A DNA stretch of 59,476 nucleotides from assembly GCF_029868745.1 (NCBI RefSeq), contig NZ_JARWOP010000131.1:1-59476 (forward strand). The letters are read 5' to 3'. Under the pieces are notes generated by a model, which searched no databases, had not been told where the DNA came from, and saw only the letters and a list, made by a program, of their open reading frames with translations. Position numbers and translations under genes: made by a program. Numbering within the stretch: the first letter of the stretch is position 1; every line of letters begins with the position of its first letter. Source of the stretch: Nocardia wallacei (GTDB lineage: Bacteria; Actinomycetota; Actinomycetes; Mycobacteriales; Mycobacteriaceae). Below, in pieces: positions 1 through 10,534 of the stretch.

Positions 1-1130
<1,130 letters not shown>

Positions 1131-1224
1131 TCAGGCAGATTACTGCGCCGGTCCGACAGTCACGCGCGGACTCTCGCGGAATGCGGGGCGGGTGGGGCGA
1201 ACCTCCTCCCACGCCTCCCCCGAG

Positions 1225-1322
1225 CCACCTTCACAGTCCTCGACGACACCGGCCACTACCCCCAACTCGAAAAACCCGACGCCACCGCCACAGCCCTGAC
1301 AGAGTTCCTGGCCAGCGGATGA
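1225..1322 (+). pseudogene. Remnant of an alpha/beta hydrolase C-terminus
   Basis: In one frame this stretch encodes about 31 residues ending in a stop. They include FTVLDDTGHYPQLEKPDA, the typical C-terminal catalytic-histidine segment of alpha/beta hydrolases (D-x-GH-x-P-x-x-E-x-P), followed by a final helix TALTEFL. Upstream, the same frame only shadows dinG on the opposite strand and holds no hydrolase sequence. I read it as the 3' relic of a deleted hydrolase gene. The downstream epoxide hydrolase is intact and has its own start, so the relic is not part of it. Confidence 0.65.
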
Positions 1323-1342
1323 GGCTTCTTCGGATTGGCGTT

Positions 1343-1401
1343 GGAACGGAACGATCCATTCTGCTACTCTGATCGTAGAGCAGAACGAAGCATTCCGTTC
1401 T
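1343..1401. promoter_or_regulatory. Imperfect 23-bp inverted repeat upstream of the epoxide hydrolase
   Basis: The arms at 1343-1365 and 1379-1401 match in inverted orientation at 18 of 23 positions around a 13-nt centre. The right arm holds AGAACG and CGTTCT as an inverted pair. The repeat ends 19 nt before the ATG at 1421. The size and layout resemble a double TetR-type operator, but no regulator gene is adjacent. Confidence 0.5.
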
Positions 1402-1420
1402 GGTGAGTGAGGAGAAGAGT

Positions 1421-2539
1421 ATGAGTGAGATTCGTTCCTTCCGGATCGAGATTCCGCAGGCCGAGCTGGATGACCTGAGCTATCGGCTGGCGCATGCGCG
1501 GTTCGCGAACGAGCTGCCGGCGGAGCGGGTGGCGGGGAAGGTCGATGTGGGCATTCCGGTGCCGGCGGGGTGGGAGTACGGGGTGCCGGGGGAGTTCGTG
1601 CGCACGTTGGTTCAGCGGTGGCGCGACGAATTCGATTGGCGGGCAGTGGAAGAGAAGCTGAACGCGTACCCGCATTTCGTCACCGAGATCGACGGGCAGA
1701 GCATTCACTTCCTGCACATCCGCTCGGCGAATCCGGCGGCGACGCCGCTGATGCTGACGCACGGCTGGCCGAGTTCTTTCGTGGAGTTCCTGGGCTTGGT
1801 GGAACTGCTCACCGACGAGTTCCACCTGGTGATCCCGTCGTACCCGGGCTTCACCTGCTCCGGTCCGACCGCCGACATCGGATGGGCGCGTGAGCGGATG
1901 GCCGCCGCCTACGTCGAACTGATGCGGAGGCTGGGATACGAGCGCTACGGCGTGCACGGCAACGACGGCGGCGCGATCGTCTCCCCGGAAATCGGCCGCC
2001 TGGCCCCGGACAACGTGATCGGCGTGCACGTCAACCAGATCTTCTCCTTCCCGCAGGGCGAGCCGGGCGAACTGGACGGACTCAGCGAGCAGGAACTGAT
2101 GGGTGTGCGGTTCGGGCAGAAGTTCCTGGAACACTCCATCCACGACTTCGCGCAGCGGGCACAGCCGCAGACGCTGGCGCACGGGCTCTCGGATTCCCCG
2201 GTCGGCCAGCTGGCCTGGAGCGGTCAGCTGCTGGGCACGCTGGATCCCGACGACATCCTCACCAATGTCGCGCTCTACTGGTTCACCAACACCTCGGCGT
2301 CCTCCGCGCGGTTCTACTTCGAGGACGGGCACGGCGCGCACGCCACCGAACCGACCACGGTCCCGCTCGGCCTCGCCTCGTTCGGATACGACTTCCGGGC
2401 GCCCCGCAAGTTCGCCGAACGCGACCACGCCAATATCGTCCAGTGGAACGAGTACAGCGAGGGCGGGCACTGGGCCGCCTACGAGGTGCCCGAAATCCTG
2501 GCCGCCGACATTCGCGGATTCTTCGCGAAGCTGACGTAG
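1421..2539 (+). CDS. Epoxide hydrolase (alpha/beta fold, EHN N-terminal domain)
   Basis: This 372-residue cytosolic enzyme should open epoxides to vicinal diols through a covalent aspartyl-ester intermediate. The N-terminal segment (FRIEIPQAELDDLSYRL) is the epoxide-hydrolase N-terminal domain that packs over the active site. The core shows the oxyanion motif HGWP near residue 115, the nucleophile elbow HGNDGG near residue 180 with aspartate as nucleophile, and the C-terminal catalytic histidine in EGGHWAAYE. ATG 1421 is preferred over GTG 1403 because GGAG lies 6 nt upstream of it. The gene ends 4 nt from the convergent pncA. It interrupts the dinG-pncB order known from mycobacteria and carries its own inverted repeat, which suggests independent acquisition. 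The natural substrate is unknown. Confidence 0.88.
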   Translation: MSEIRSFRIEIPQAELDDLSYRLAHARFANELPAERVAGKVDVGIPVPAGWEYGVPGEFVRTLVQRWRDEFDWRAVEEKLNAYPHFVTEIDGQSIHFLHIRSANPAATPLMLTHGWPSSFVEFLGLVELLTDEFHLVIPSYPGFTCSGPTADIGWARERMAAAYVELMRRLGYERYGVHGNDGGAIVSPEIGRLAPDNVIGVHVNQIFSFPQGEPGELDGLSEQELMGVRFGQKFLEHSIHDFAQRAQPQTLAHGLSDSPVGQLAWSGQLLGTLDPDDILTNVALYWFTNTSASSARFYFEDGHGAHATEPTTVPLGLASFGYDFRAPRKFAERDHANIVQWNEYSEGGHWAAYEVPEILAADIRGFFAKLT

Positions 2540-2543
2540 ACCG

Positions 2544-3110
2544 TCAGTGCTCCAGCTCGCCCGCGAGTTCCACGCCGGCCCCGCGCATCCGGTCGAGCGC
2601 CTGCTCGGCCGTGCCGGGGGCGACGGCGGCGGTGAGACCCAGCAGCACCCGGGTCTCGAACCCCGCGGCGCGGGCGTCCAGGGCGGTGGCGCGGACGCAG
2701 TGATCGGTGGCGATGCCGCAGACGTCCACGGTATCGATGTCGTTGGCGCGCAACCAGTCCGCGAGGGGAGTGCCGTCCGCGGCGGCGCCCTCGAAACCCG
2801 AATAGGCCGCGCTGTATTCGCCTTTGGAGAAGATCTCCTCGATCGGGGCGAGATTCAGGTTCGGATGGAACTCGGCGCCGGGCGTCCCGACGCGGCAGTG
2901 CGGGGGCCAGGTGCCGACGTAGTCGGGGTTGTCGGAGAAGTGCGCGCCCGGATCGATGTGGTGGTCGCGGGTCGCCACGACGGCGGCGTAATCGGAGACG
3001 TCCAGGTACTCGCTGATCCGCCGGGCCACCGCGGCGCCGCCCGCGACCGCCAGCGAACCGCCCTCGCAGAAATCGTTCTGCACGTCGACGACGATGAGTG
3101 CTCTGGTCAT
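2544..3110 (-). CDS. pncA: Nicotinamidase/pyrazinamidase
   Basis: This enzyme hydrolyses nicotinamide to nicotinate and ammonia for NAD salvage; in mycobacteria the same enzyme activates pyrazinamide. The 188-residue protein has the catalytic triad of the family: aspartate in VVDVQNDF, lysine in FSKGEY and cysteine in DVCGIATDHC. The metal-site segment is TRDHHIDPGAHF. ATG 3110 is preferred over the in-frame GTG 3119 because AGAGG lies about 8 nt before it. The gene starts 25 nt after the pncB stop on the same strand. The two are therefore probably co-transcribed, and PncA supplies the nicotinate that PncB uses. In M. tuberculosis pncA is not next to pncB1, so this pairing is a local arrangement. 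Confidence 0.94.
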   Translation of the reverse strand: MTRALIVVDVQNDFCEGGSLAVAGGAAVARRISEYLDVSDYAAVVATRDHHIDPGAHFSDNPDYVGTWPPHCRVGTPGAEFHPNLNLAPIEEIFSKGEYSAAYSGFEGAAADGTPLADWLRANDIDTVDVCGIATDHCVRATALDARAAGFETRVLLGLTAAVAPGTAEQALDRMRGAGVELAGELEH

Positions 3111-3135
3111 ATTTCGCACCTCTGGCTCGGTGCTC

Positions 3136-4446
3136 TCATTGTAGGAAGGTGGTCGGGATCGCGGGTTCCCCGGCCGACAGTTTCAAACCCTCCCAGGGCA
3201 GGCTGACCCGGCCCTGCGCGACCAGCTCTCGCCCCTCCCGCAGGCCGGGCCGGTCGTCGGCGATCGCACCCGCGCGGACCAGCGGAACGAGCAGCTCGCG
3301 CGCCTCGAAGCCGCCGGGATCCGGGCGCGGCCCGGCGGCCGGATACACGATCTCCTCCACGATCGTCCCGGTTTCGCGCGACAACCGCATCGCCAGTTTG
3401 GTGCCGCCGCGCGACTCCTTGTGACTGCTGCGCTTGGCGACCGGCACGCCCTCCACCTCGACCAGCTTGTAGACCATCCCGGCGGTCGGCGCGCCGGACC
3501 CGGTGACCAGAGAGGTGCCGACGCCGTACGCGTCCACCGGCTCGGCGCGCAGCCCGGCGATCGAGTACTCGTCCAGATCGCCCGACACCACGATCCGGGT
3601 CCGGGTCGCCCCGAGCGCGTCGAGTTGGTCGCGCACCTGCCGGGCCAGCACGCCGAGATCGCCCGAATCGATCCGCACCCCACCGAGTTCGGGTCCGGCC
3701 ACCTCGATCGCGGTGGCCACCCCCTGCGTGATGTCGAAGGTGTCGACCAGCAGTGTGGTGCCGATGCCGAGCGCCTCGAGCTGGCTGCGGAACGCCGCCG
3801 CCTCGTGCTGGCCGTCCGGCCCGCTGTGCAGCAGGGTGAACGCGTGCGCGCTGGTGCCCGCTCCGGGAACGCCGTAGCGGCGCACCGCTTCCAGATTCGA
3901 GGTGGCGTCGAAACCGGCCAGATAGGCGGCGCGGGCACAGGCCGGCGCGGCCAGTTCGTGGGTGCGCCGGGAGCCCATCTCGATCATCCGGCGGCCGTCC
4001 GCGACGCTGACCATGCGGGCGGCCGCGGACGCGATCGCGCTGTCGTGGTTGAGGATCGACAGGATCAGCGTCTCCAGGACGACACATTCGGCGAACTCGC
4101 CCCGCACCGAGAGAATCGGCGAGCCGGGGAAGTACAGGTCGCCCTCGCGGTAGCCGTCGATATCGCCCGAGAACCGGTAGTCGCGCAGCCACTCCAGCGT
4201 GCGGTCGTCCAGGAAACCGGCGGCGACGTCGAGTTCGGCGGGGCCGAAACGGAATTCGGCCAGGGCCTCGAGCAACCGGCCGGTGCCCGCGACCACGCCG
4301 TAGCGCCGACCGTGTGGCAATCTTCTGGCGAACACTTCGAAGGTGCACTGCCGCCGGGCCGAGTCGTCGGCCAGCGCGGCCGCCAGCATGGTCAGTTCGT
4401 ACTGGTCGGTCAGCAGCGCGGTGCTGGGTGCCGAGGCGGTGTCCAC
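3136..4446 (-). CDS. pncB: Nicotinate phosphoribosyltransferase
   Basis: This enzyme converts nicotinate and PRPP (with ATP hydrolysis) to nicotinate mononucleotide in the Preiss-Handler branch of NAD synthesis. The 436-residue length is normal for the family. Recognisable segments are [10 protein letters not shown] at the N-terminus, TSAHAF with the conserved histidine, the phosphate-binding region [10 protein letters not shown] and the glycine-rich [10 protein letters not shown]. The GTG start at 4446 has TACAGT 6 nt upstream, so the transcript is probably leaderless. pncB heads a two-gene NAD-salvage operon with pncA and is divergent from clpS, matching Rv1330c/Rv1331. Confidence 0.95.
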   Translation of the reverse strand: MDTASAPSTALLTDQYELTMLAAALADDSARRQCTFEVFARRLPHGRRYGVVAGTGRLLEALAEFRFGPAELDVAAGFLDDRTLEWLRDYRFSGDIDGYREGDLYFPGSPILSVRGEFAECVVLETLILSILNHDSAIASAAARMVSVADGRRMIEMGSRRTHELAAPACARAAYLAGFDATSNLEAVRRYGVPGAGTSAHAFTLLHSGPDGQHEAAAFRSQLEALGIGTTLLVDTFDITQGVATAIEVAGPELGGVRIDSGDLGVLARQVRDQLDALGATRTRIVVSGDLDEYSIAGLRAEPVDAYGVGTSLVTGSGAPTAGMVYKLVEVEGVPVAKRSSHKESRGGTKLAMRLSRETGTIVEEIVYPAAGPRPDPGGFEARELLVPLVRAGAIADDRPGLREGRELVAQGRVSLPWEGLKLSAGEPAIPTTFLQ

Positions 4447-4562
4447 GCCGCCACTGTAGCCAGGCGGCTCGCCCGCGCGGGTCCCGGATGTGGCTGGGGA
4501 CAGGGACGAATCGGCTACCGGCGGGTGTTGTTTATCCGGGGTCGAGTCGTACCCTGAGGGTT

Positions 4563-4961
4563 ATGGGTCTGTGCATGAACCACGCTGTCCGGGTCGCTGC
4601 CGGTCCGGTCGGCGCGAACGTGACCGCGGTGCACACGCCGGGCCCCGGGAGCATCGCCACCGTGCGGCTGTCGGCGCCGCAGGCGACTCCGGAAACCGTC
4701 GAGGCCACCGAGATCCTGGAGGCCGAGGACCGGCCGTGGGTCACGGTGGTGTGGGACGATCCGGTGAACCTGATGCACTACGTCACCTACATATTTCAGA
4801 AGCTGTTCGGCTACAGCAAAGCCAAGGCAACCGAGTTGATGCTCAAGGTGCACAACGAGGGTAAGGCGGTGGTTTCGTCCGGTTCACGCGACAAGATGGA
4901 ACACGACGTGCAGCGACTACACGCGGCCGGACTGTGGGCCACCATGCAGCGTGACGACTGA
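4563..4961 (+). CDS. clpS: ClpS, adaptor of the Clp protease (N-degron recognition)
   Basis: ClpS binds the N-terminal domain of ClpC/ClpA and delivers N-degron substrates to ClpP. The 132-residue protein has a variable N-terminal tail of about 60 residues. The conserved core follows, with [28 protein letters not shown] and the C-terminal [13 protein letters not shown] 4563 is chosen because TACCCT at 4550-4555 leaves exactly 7 nt before it, a leaderless arrangement, and TTGTTT lies 16 nt further up. The in-frame ATG at 4575 is an alternative. The neighbours pncB and the AosR-like gene are the same as in M. tuberculosis Rv1330c-Rv1332. Confidence 0.93.
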   Translation: MGLCMNHAVRVAAGPVGANVTAVHTPGPGSIATVRLSAPQATPETVEATEILEAEDRPWVTVVWDDPVNLMHYVTYIFQKLFGYSKAKATELMLKVHNEGKAVVSSGSRDKMEHDVQRLHAAGLWATMQRDD

Positions 4962-4983
4962 TCGGGACGACTACCGTAGCCCC

Positions 4984-5553
4984 GTGCGCAAGTGGAGCAG
5001 GAAGAACTCGCTGAGCGGGCTCAAGCTGCGGTCGGAGATGGAAGCGCGGGAGGCCGAGGTGCTGCGCTCGCTGGTGGGCGCGGTGACCGGCCTGCTGAGC
5101 GACCGGGCGCAGTCGGCGCCCGAGGACGATCTCGCCGAGCTGACCGGGCTACGCAGCGGCAACACGAGTCCCCCGGACGATCCGCGGCTGGCGCGGCTGC
5201 TGCCGGACTTCCACCGGCCCGAGCCCGGCTCGCCCGACGCCGACCGCGCCGATCTCAACAGCGCCCTGCGCGGCCTGCACGAACCCGACATCATCGAGGC
5301 CAAGGTGGCGGCGGGCAGCGTGGTGCTCGAGACGCTGCCCGCGACGGGCGGCAAGGTCGTGCTCACCCCCGAGCAGGCCGATGCCTGGCTGAGCGCCCTC
5401 AACGATGTCCGGCTGGCGCTGGGCACCGCCCTCGGCATCGAGAACGACACCCCGGAGCAACTCGCTCCCGACGACCCGCGGGCCCCGCATCTGGACGTCT
5501 ATCACTGGCTCACCTGGATGCAGGATTCCCTCCTGCAAGCCCTCGCGCCGTGA
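4984..5553 (+). CDS. DUF2017 protein, orthologue of mycobacterial Rv1332 (AosR-like regulator)
   Basis: The 189-residue protein belongs to the DUF2017 family, conserved in this position in actinomycetes (RKWSRKN start, LLPDFHRP, LHEPDIIEAK, WLTWMQ). The mycobacterial member has been described as a redox-responsive factor that acts with SigH on the mec-cysO-cysM genes, which also lie directly downstream here. The protein contains no cysteine at all, so a disulfide-based sensing mechanism cannot operate in this version. GTG 4984 is chosen because the N-terminus then starts VRKW like the mycobacterial protein and TACCGT lies 6 nt upstream. An upstream GTG at 4951 would overlap clpS by 11 nt but has no ribosome binding site. 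Confidence 0.85.
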   Translation: MRKWSRKNSLSGLKLRSEMEAREAEVLRSLVGAVTGLLSDRAQSAPEDDLAELTGLRSGNTSPPDDPRLARLLPDFHRPEPGSPDADRADLNSALRGLHEPDIIEAKVAAGSVVLETLPATGGKVVLTPEQADAWLSALNDVRLALGTALGIENDTPEQLAPDDPRAPHLDVYHWLTWMQDSLLQALAP

Positions 5554-5653
5554 GCAGAATTCGAATCTCGCTGCGGATAACTATTGACAGCGACGTCGAC
5601 TAGCACATTTCCCGATCCGGCGCGGGAAATTCGGGGGCTGCGGCCGTCGGTCG

Positions 5654-5681
5654 GGGAATAGGTGCATATTCTGGGCCGTTG
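5654..5681 (+). promoter_or_regulatory. SigH/SigR-type promoter for mec-cysO-cysM
   Basis: GGGAAT at 5654-5659 is followed by exactly 18 nt and GTTG at 5678-5681. This matches the GGGAAT-N18-GTT consensus of SigR (Streptomyces) and SigH (mycobacteria), the thiol-oxidative-stress sigma factors. It lies about 60 nt before the mec start. The expected start of transcription is near 5688. Confidence 0.72.
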
Positions 5682-5739
5682 ACGACAGCGTTTCGACCTC
5701 GTGGCGTGTGCGTCGGGTGTGAGCGGAAGGATTTCGACT

Positions 5740-6162
5740 GTGCTGGTGATCAGGGCCGACCTCGTCGACGCGATGGTGGCGCACGCTCGCGCCGACCACC
5801 CGGACGAGGCCTGCGGCATCATCGCCGGGCCCGAGGGATCCGACCGCCCCGAGCGATTCGTGGCGATGCTGAACGCCGAACGATCGCCCACGTTCTACCG
5901 GTTCGACTCCGGCGAGCAGCTGCGGGTCTGGCGCGAGATGGACGATCGCGACGAGGAACCGGTGGTCGTCTACCACTCGCACACCGCGACCGAGGCCTAT
6001 CCCAGCCGCACCGACATCTCCTACGCCGCCGAGCCCAACGCCCACTACGTACTGGTCTCCACCCGCGACCCGGAAGAGCACGAACTGCGCAGCTACCGGA
6101 TCGTGGACGGGGTGGTGACCGAGGAACCGGTGCGGATCGTGCCCGAGTACTCGACCGTCTGA
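5740..6162 (+). CDS. mec: Mec, JAMM-type zinc metalloprotease that releases cysteine from CysO
   Basis: Mec cleaves the CysO-cysteine adduct formed by CysM to free cysteine and recycled CysO. The protein has 140 residues. The JAMM/MPN zinc site is visible as a glutamate in DEAC near the N-terminus, HSH in VVYHSHT, and a downstream serine and aspartate in PSRTD. GTG 5740 gives an N-terminus MLVIRADLV that aligns with the mycobacterial protein and has GGAAGG 9 nt upstream. In-frame GTG codons at 5701 and 5719 lack such a site. The gene is first in mec-cysO-cysM and follows a SigH/SigR-like promoter, so induction by oxidative stress is likely. Confidence 0.93.
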   Translation: MLVIRADLVDAMVAHARADHPDEACGIIAGPEGSDRPERFVAMLNAERSPTFYRFDSGEQLRVWREMDDRDEEPVVVYHSHTATEAYPSRTDISYAAEPNAHYVLVSTRDPEEHELRSYRIVDGVVTEEPVRIVPEYSTV

Positions 6163-6211
6163 GCCCGTCCGCACCAGGAACACCGTCCCGACAGGAAGCA
6201 AGGAGTACCTC

Positions 6212-6484
6212 ATGCCGGTAACCGTGTCCATCCCGACCATCATGCGCACCCACACCGGTGGCGAGAAGCGCGTGCAGGCCACCGGCGCCACCCTCGCCGC
6301 GGTGATCGACGACCTGGAGAACAACTACTCCGGGCTGAAGGAGCGGCTGCTGTCGGACGGCAAGCTGAACCGCTACGTCAACATCTACGTCGACGACGAG
6401 GACGTGCGATTCGCCGGCGGTCTCGCGGCCGAGGTGCCCGAGGGCGGCACCGTGACGATCCTGCCCGCCGTCGCCGGCGGCTGA
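6212..6484 (+). CDS. cysO: CysO, ubiquitin-like sulfur carrier protein for cysteine synthesis
   Basis: CysO carries sulfur as a C-terminal thiocarboxylate to CysM. The 90-residue protein has a beta-grasp ThiS/MoaD-like fold, judged by VTVSIPTIMR, LAAVIDDLE and VNIYVDDEDVRF. It ends in the diagnostic Gly-Gly that is activated and sulfurated. AAGGAG lies 6-11 nt before the ATG. Only 6 nt separate its stop from cysM, so the two are translated from one message. Confidence 0.95.
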   Translation: MPVTVSIPTIMRTHTGGEKRVQATGATLAAVIDDLENNYSGLKERLLSDGKLNRYVNIYVDDEDVRFAGGLAAEVPEGGTVTILPAVAGG

Positions 6485-7453
<969 letters not shown>

Positions 7454-7576
7454 GCCGAGTCGGCAGGCACGAGGACGCGGCGGGTCCGGCGGGTTCATCG
7501 GTACGCTCGGGGGTGCGGAGTCCGGTCGCGTATGGGCCGCTACCGGCCCGAGGTCTTCGCGAGGAGGTGATGGCCG

Positions 7577-8281
7577 GTGACCGCAGGAATGGGCTCGTCG
7601 TTCGATCCCGATCGGATCGCGGCCTGGCGCGGGCAACAGGGGAAATCGCCGCTCGCGCAGCGGGGCACCTCGTCGGCGGCGCTGAAGTTGTTGTGGCAGC
7701 GCGCTATCGCGATCACGCTCGGTTTCGTCGTGCTGCTCTACGGCATCGAGGGCGTCGACACCGCCACCGGTGACCGGCTCGAGCAGGAGGGCGTGCACCC
7801 GCGCAGCACCGACGGGCTGACCGGAATCCTGTTCGCGCCGCTGCTGCACGGCGATTGGGCGCACCTGATCGGCAACACCCTGCCGGTGCTCGTGCTCGGC
7901 CTGCTGACACTGCTCACGGGGATCGGCCGCGGTCTGGCGGCCACCGCCATCGTCTGGCTGATCGGCGGTTTCGGGACCTGGCTGATCGCGGATCCGAACT
8001 CGATACACGTCGGCGCGTCGGTGCTGGTCTTCGGGTGGCTCACCTATCTGATCTCCCGCGGGTTCTTCGCGCGTAACCTCTGGCAGATACTGATCGGCCT
8101 GGTCGTGGGATTGCTGTACGGGTCGATTCTGTGGGGAGTACTGCCCGGACAGCCCGGAATCTCTTGGCAAGGGCATCTTTTCGGGGCGGTGGGTGGACTG
8201 GTTGCCGGCTGGGTACTCTCTGGGGATGAACGTCGTCGTCGCCGCGGGGGTAGTGTCGGCCGCCCCGCGTCGCCGGGATGA
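7577..8281 (+). CDS. Rhomboid-family intramembrane serine protease (Rv1337-like)
   Basis: The 234-residue membrane protein has about six transmembrane helices. Rhomboid features are the HGDWAHLIGN segment, the serine motif HVGASVLVFG and the histidine in SWQGHLFGAVGG. These would form the Ser-His dyad that cleaves substrates within the bilayer. The residue after the catalytic serine is valine where many rhomboids have glycine. The GTG start at 7577 is supported by the strong site GAGGAGGTGA ending 6 nt upstream. It follows cysM as in M. tuberculosis (Rv1336-Rv1337). The murI gene that normally comes next is absent. Confidence 0.88.
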   Translation: MTAGMGSSFDPDRIAAWRGQQGKSPLAQRGTSSAALKLLWQRAIAITLGFVVLLYGIEGVDTATGDRLEQEGVHPRSTDGLTGILFAPLLHGDWAHLIGNTLPVLVLGLLTLLTGIGRGLAATAIVWLIGGFGTWLIADPNSIHVGASVLVFGWLTYLISRGFFARNLWQILIGLVVGLLYGSILWGVLPGQPGISWQGHLFGAVGGLVAGWVLSGDERRRRRGGSVGRPASPG

Positions 8282-8349
8282 TCGCGGAGCCCGGCCGGTG
8301 TTTGGGGGATCCCCTCTTGAGTGAGAATTCAGCGTGGCAGCATGGGGGA

Positions 8350-9114
8350 ATGCGCCTCACCGTCCTCGGGTGTTCGGGCAGTGTGTCCGGCCCGGATTCC
8401 CCCGCGTCGGGTTATCTGCTCACCGGTCCGGACATGACACCGACGGTGATCGATTTCGGTCCCGGCATCCTGGGCGCGCTGCAGCGCCATCTGGATCCCG
8501 GTGAGGTGAACATCTTCCTCACCCATCTGCACGCCGATCACTGCCTGGATCTGCCGGGCCTGCTGGTCTGGCGGCGCTATCACCCGAATCCGCCGAGTGG
8601 TCGCGCGGTCGTGTACGGGCCGTCGGATTCCGCGCTGCGCATCGGCAACGCCTCGGCCGAGATCGGCGGCGAATGCGACGACTGGTCCGATGTCATCGAT
8701 ATGCGGCCGTGGTCGGAGGGCGAGCAAATCCCCTTCGGCCAGGGGCATACCGTGCTCGCTCGGCGCATGTTCCACCCGCCGGAGTCCTATGGCCTGCGGC
8801 TCACCACCGCGTCCGGCCGGGTCCTGGTCTACACCGGCGACACCGCGCTGTGCCCGGCGGTCTTCGAACTCGCGCAGGGCGCGGACGTCCTGCTGTCCGA
8901 GGCGTCGTGGACGCACGACCCGGCCAATCGCCCGCCGGGTATTCACCTCTCGGGCGCTGAGGCCGGGGAGATCGCCACCCGCGCCGGCGTGGGCGAACTG
9001 CTGCTGACCCACATCCCGCCGTGGACCTCGCGCGAGGACGTGATCGCGGAGGCGAAGGAACAGTTCAGCGGCCCCGTGCACGCCGTGTCGCCGGGCGAGG
9101 TCTTCGAGATTTAA
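8350..9114 (+). CDS. Metallo-beta-lactamase-fold cyclic nucleotide phosphodiesterase (Rv1339-like)
   Basis: The 254-residue enzyme has the binuclear metal motif [13 protein letters not shown], a downstream aspartate in VLVYTGDTA and a C-terminal histidine in LLTHIPPW. Its closest known relative by position is M. tuberculosis Rv1339, described as an atypical class II cAMP phosphodiesterase, so hydrolysis of cAMP is a reasonable inference. ATG 8350 gives the normal N-terminus [11 protein letters not shown]. An upstream ATG at 8278 overlaps the rhomboid stop and would add 24 residues without family support. It lies directly in front of rph, as in mycobacteria. Confidence 0.87.
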   Translation: MRLTVLGCSGSVSGPDSPASGYLLTGPDMTPTVIDFGPGILGALQRHLDPGEVNIFLTHLHADHCLDLPGLLVWRRYHPNPPSGRAVVYGPSDSALRIGNASAEIGGECDDWSDVIDMRPWSEGEQIPFGQGHTVLARRMFHPPESYGLRLTTASGRVLVYTGDTALCPAVFELAQGADVLLSEASWTHDPANRPPGIHLSGAEAGEIATRAGVGELLLTHIPPWTSREDVIAEAKEQFSGPVHAVSPGEVFEI

Positions 9115-9136
9115 CCGGCCCACTAGGCTGCTCCTC

Positions 9137-9901
9137 GTGTCGAGACGAGCCGATGGCAGGGCGGACGACGAACTCCGCGAGGTCCGGATCACCCGTGGGT
9201 TCACCACGCATCCAGCGGGATCGGTGCTGGTGGAGTTCGGGCAGACGCGGGTGATGTGCACCGCGAGCGTCACCGAGGGCGTGCCGCCGTGGCGGCGTGA
9301 CTCCGGATTGGGCTGGCTCACAGCCGAATACGCGATGTTGCCCGCGGCCACCCACACCCGCAGCGGACGAGAGTCGGTGAAGGGCAAGGTCGGTGGGCGC
9401 ACCCAGGAGATCAGCCGGTTGGTCGGGCGGTCGCTGCGCGCCTGCATCGACCTGGCCGCGATCGGCGAGAACACCATCGCCCTCGACTGCGACGTGCTGC
9501 AGGCCGACGGCGGTACCCGCACGGCCGCCATCACCGGCGCGTACGTGGCGCTGGCCGACGCCGTCACCTACTTGGGCGCGGCCGGGCAACTGGCCGACCC
9601 GCAACCGATCTCGTGCATGATCGCCGCGGTCAGCGTGGGCGTGGTCGACGGCCGGGTGCGGCTGGACCTGCCGTACGAGGAGGACTCGCGCGCCGAGGTC
9701 GACATGAACGTGGTCGCCACGGACACCGGAACGCTGGTGGAGATCCAAGGCACCGGCGAGGGCGCTACTTTCCCCCGCTCCACGCTGGACAAACTGCTCG
9801 ATTCCGCGCTGGCCGGTTGCGAGCAGTTGTTCGCAGTGCAGAAGGAGGCGCTGGCGCTGCCGTATCCCGGTGTGCTGCCGGAGCCGGAGAAGCGGAAATG
9901 A
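9137..9901 (+). CDS. rph: RNase PH (tRNA nucleotidyltransferase)
   Basis: This phosphorolytic 3'-5' exoribonuclease trims tRNA 3' ends and forms a hexameric ring. The 254-residue protein carries the family hallmarks [25 protein letters not shown], the arginine-rich [21 protein letters not shown] and the phosphate-site [14 protein letters not shown]. The GTG start at 9137 has TAGGCT ending 7 nt upstream, so the message is probably leaderless. The stop overlaps the rdgB start by 4 nt (ATGA), and the two are translationally coupled as in Rv1340-Rv1341. Confidence 0.96.
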   Translation: MSRRADGRADDELREVRITRGFTTHPAGSVLVEFGQTRVMCTASVTEGVPPWRRDSGLGWLTAEYAMLPAATHTRSGRESVKGKVGGRTQEISRLVGRSLRACIDLAAIGENTIALDCDVLQADGGTRTAAITGAYVALADAVTYLGAAGQLADPQPISCMIAAVSVGVVDGRVRLDLPYEEDSRAEVDMNVVATDTGTLVEIQGTGEGATFPRSTLDKLLDSALAGCEQLFAVQKEALALPYPGVLPEPEKRK

Positions 9902-10512
9902 CCGAGCGGCGGCGCGTGCTGGTCGCCAGCCGCAATGCCAAGAAGCTCGACGAATTGCGGCGCATCCTCGCCGAAGCCGGTATCGAGGGCCTGGAGATCG
10001 TGGGCCTGAACGAGGTGCCGCCCTACCCGGAGGCCCCCGAGACGGGCGCGACCTTCGAGGAGAACGCGCTGGCCAAGGCGCGCGACGGCGCCGCGGCCAC
10101 CGGGTTGGCCTGTGTCGCGGACGATTCCGGTCTCGCGGTGGACACGCTCAACGGCATGCCCGGGGTGCTGTCGGCGCGCTGGTCGGGGCGGCACGGCGAC
10201 GACGCCGCCAACAACAGCCTGCTCTTGGCGCAGTTGTCCGACGTCCCCGACGAGCGCCGCGGGGCACGGTTCGTCTCCGCGTGTGCTCTGGTCGCCGACG
10301 GCCGCGAGGTCGTCACGGTCGGCGAATGGCCCGGGGTGATCCGCCGAGAGCCCCTCGGCGACAACGGTTTCGGCTACGACCCCCTGTTCGTCCCGGAAGC
10401 CGAGACTCGCACCTCGGCCCAGCTCACCGCCGCCGAAAAGGATGCCGCATCCCACCGCGGCCGCGCCCTGCGCGCCTTGCTCCCCGCCCTCGCCGAACTC
10501 GCCGGGCACTGA
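9898..10512 (+). CDS. rdgB: RdgB/HAM1 family non-canonical purine NTP pyrophosphatase
   Basis: This enzyme hydrolyses dITP, XTP and ITP to monophosphates and so keeps deaminated purines out of DNA. The 204-residue protein shows the N-terminal [11 protein letters not shown], the catalytic region [11 protein letters not shown] and ADDSGLAVD, and the C-terminal substrate motif [12 protein letters not shown] followed by [10 protein letters not shown]. The start ATG overlaps the rph stop, so translation is coupled. It is the last plus-strand gene of the conserved block. Confidence 0.95.
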   Translation: MTERRRVLVASRNAKKLDELRRILAEAGIEGLEIVGLNEVPPYPEAPETGATFEENALAKARDGAAATGLACVADDSGLAVDTLNGMPGVLSARWSGRHGDDAANNSLLLAQLSDVPDERRGARFVSACALVADGREVVTVGEWPGVIRREPLGDNGFGYDPLFVPEAETRTSAQLTAAEKDAASHRGRALRALLPALAELAGH

Positions 10513-10534
10513 CCGGCAATGCAAATGCCGTAGG

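Noticed and set aside
5583..5606. TTGACA hexamer upstream of mec as a SigA promoter
   Set aside because: No acceptable -10 hexamer lies 16-19 nt downstream, whereas the SigH/SigR pair at 5654-5681 is exact.
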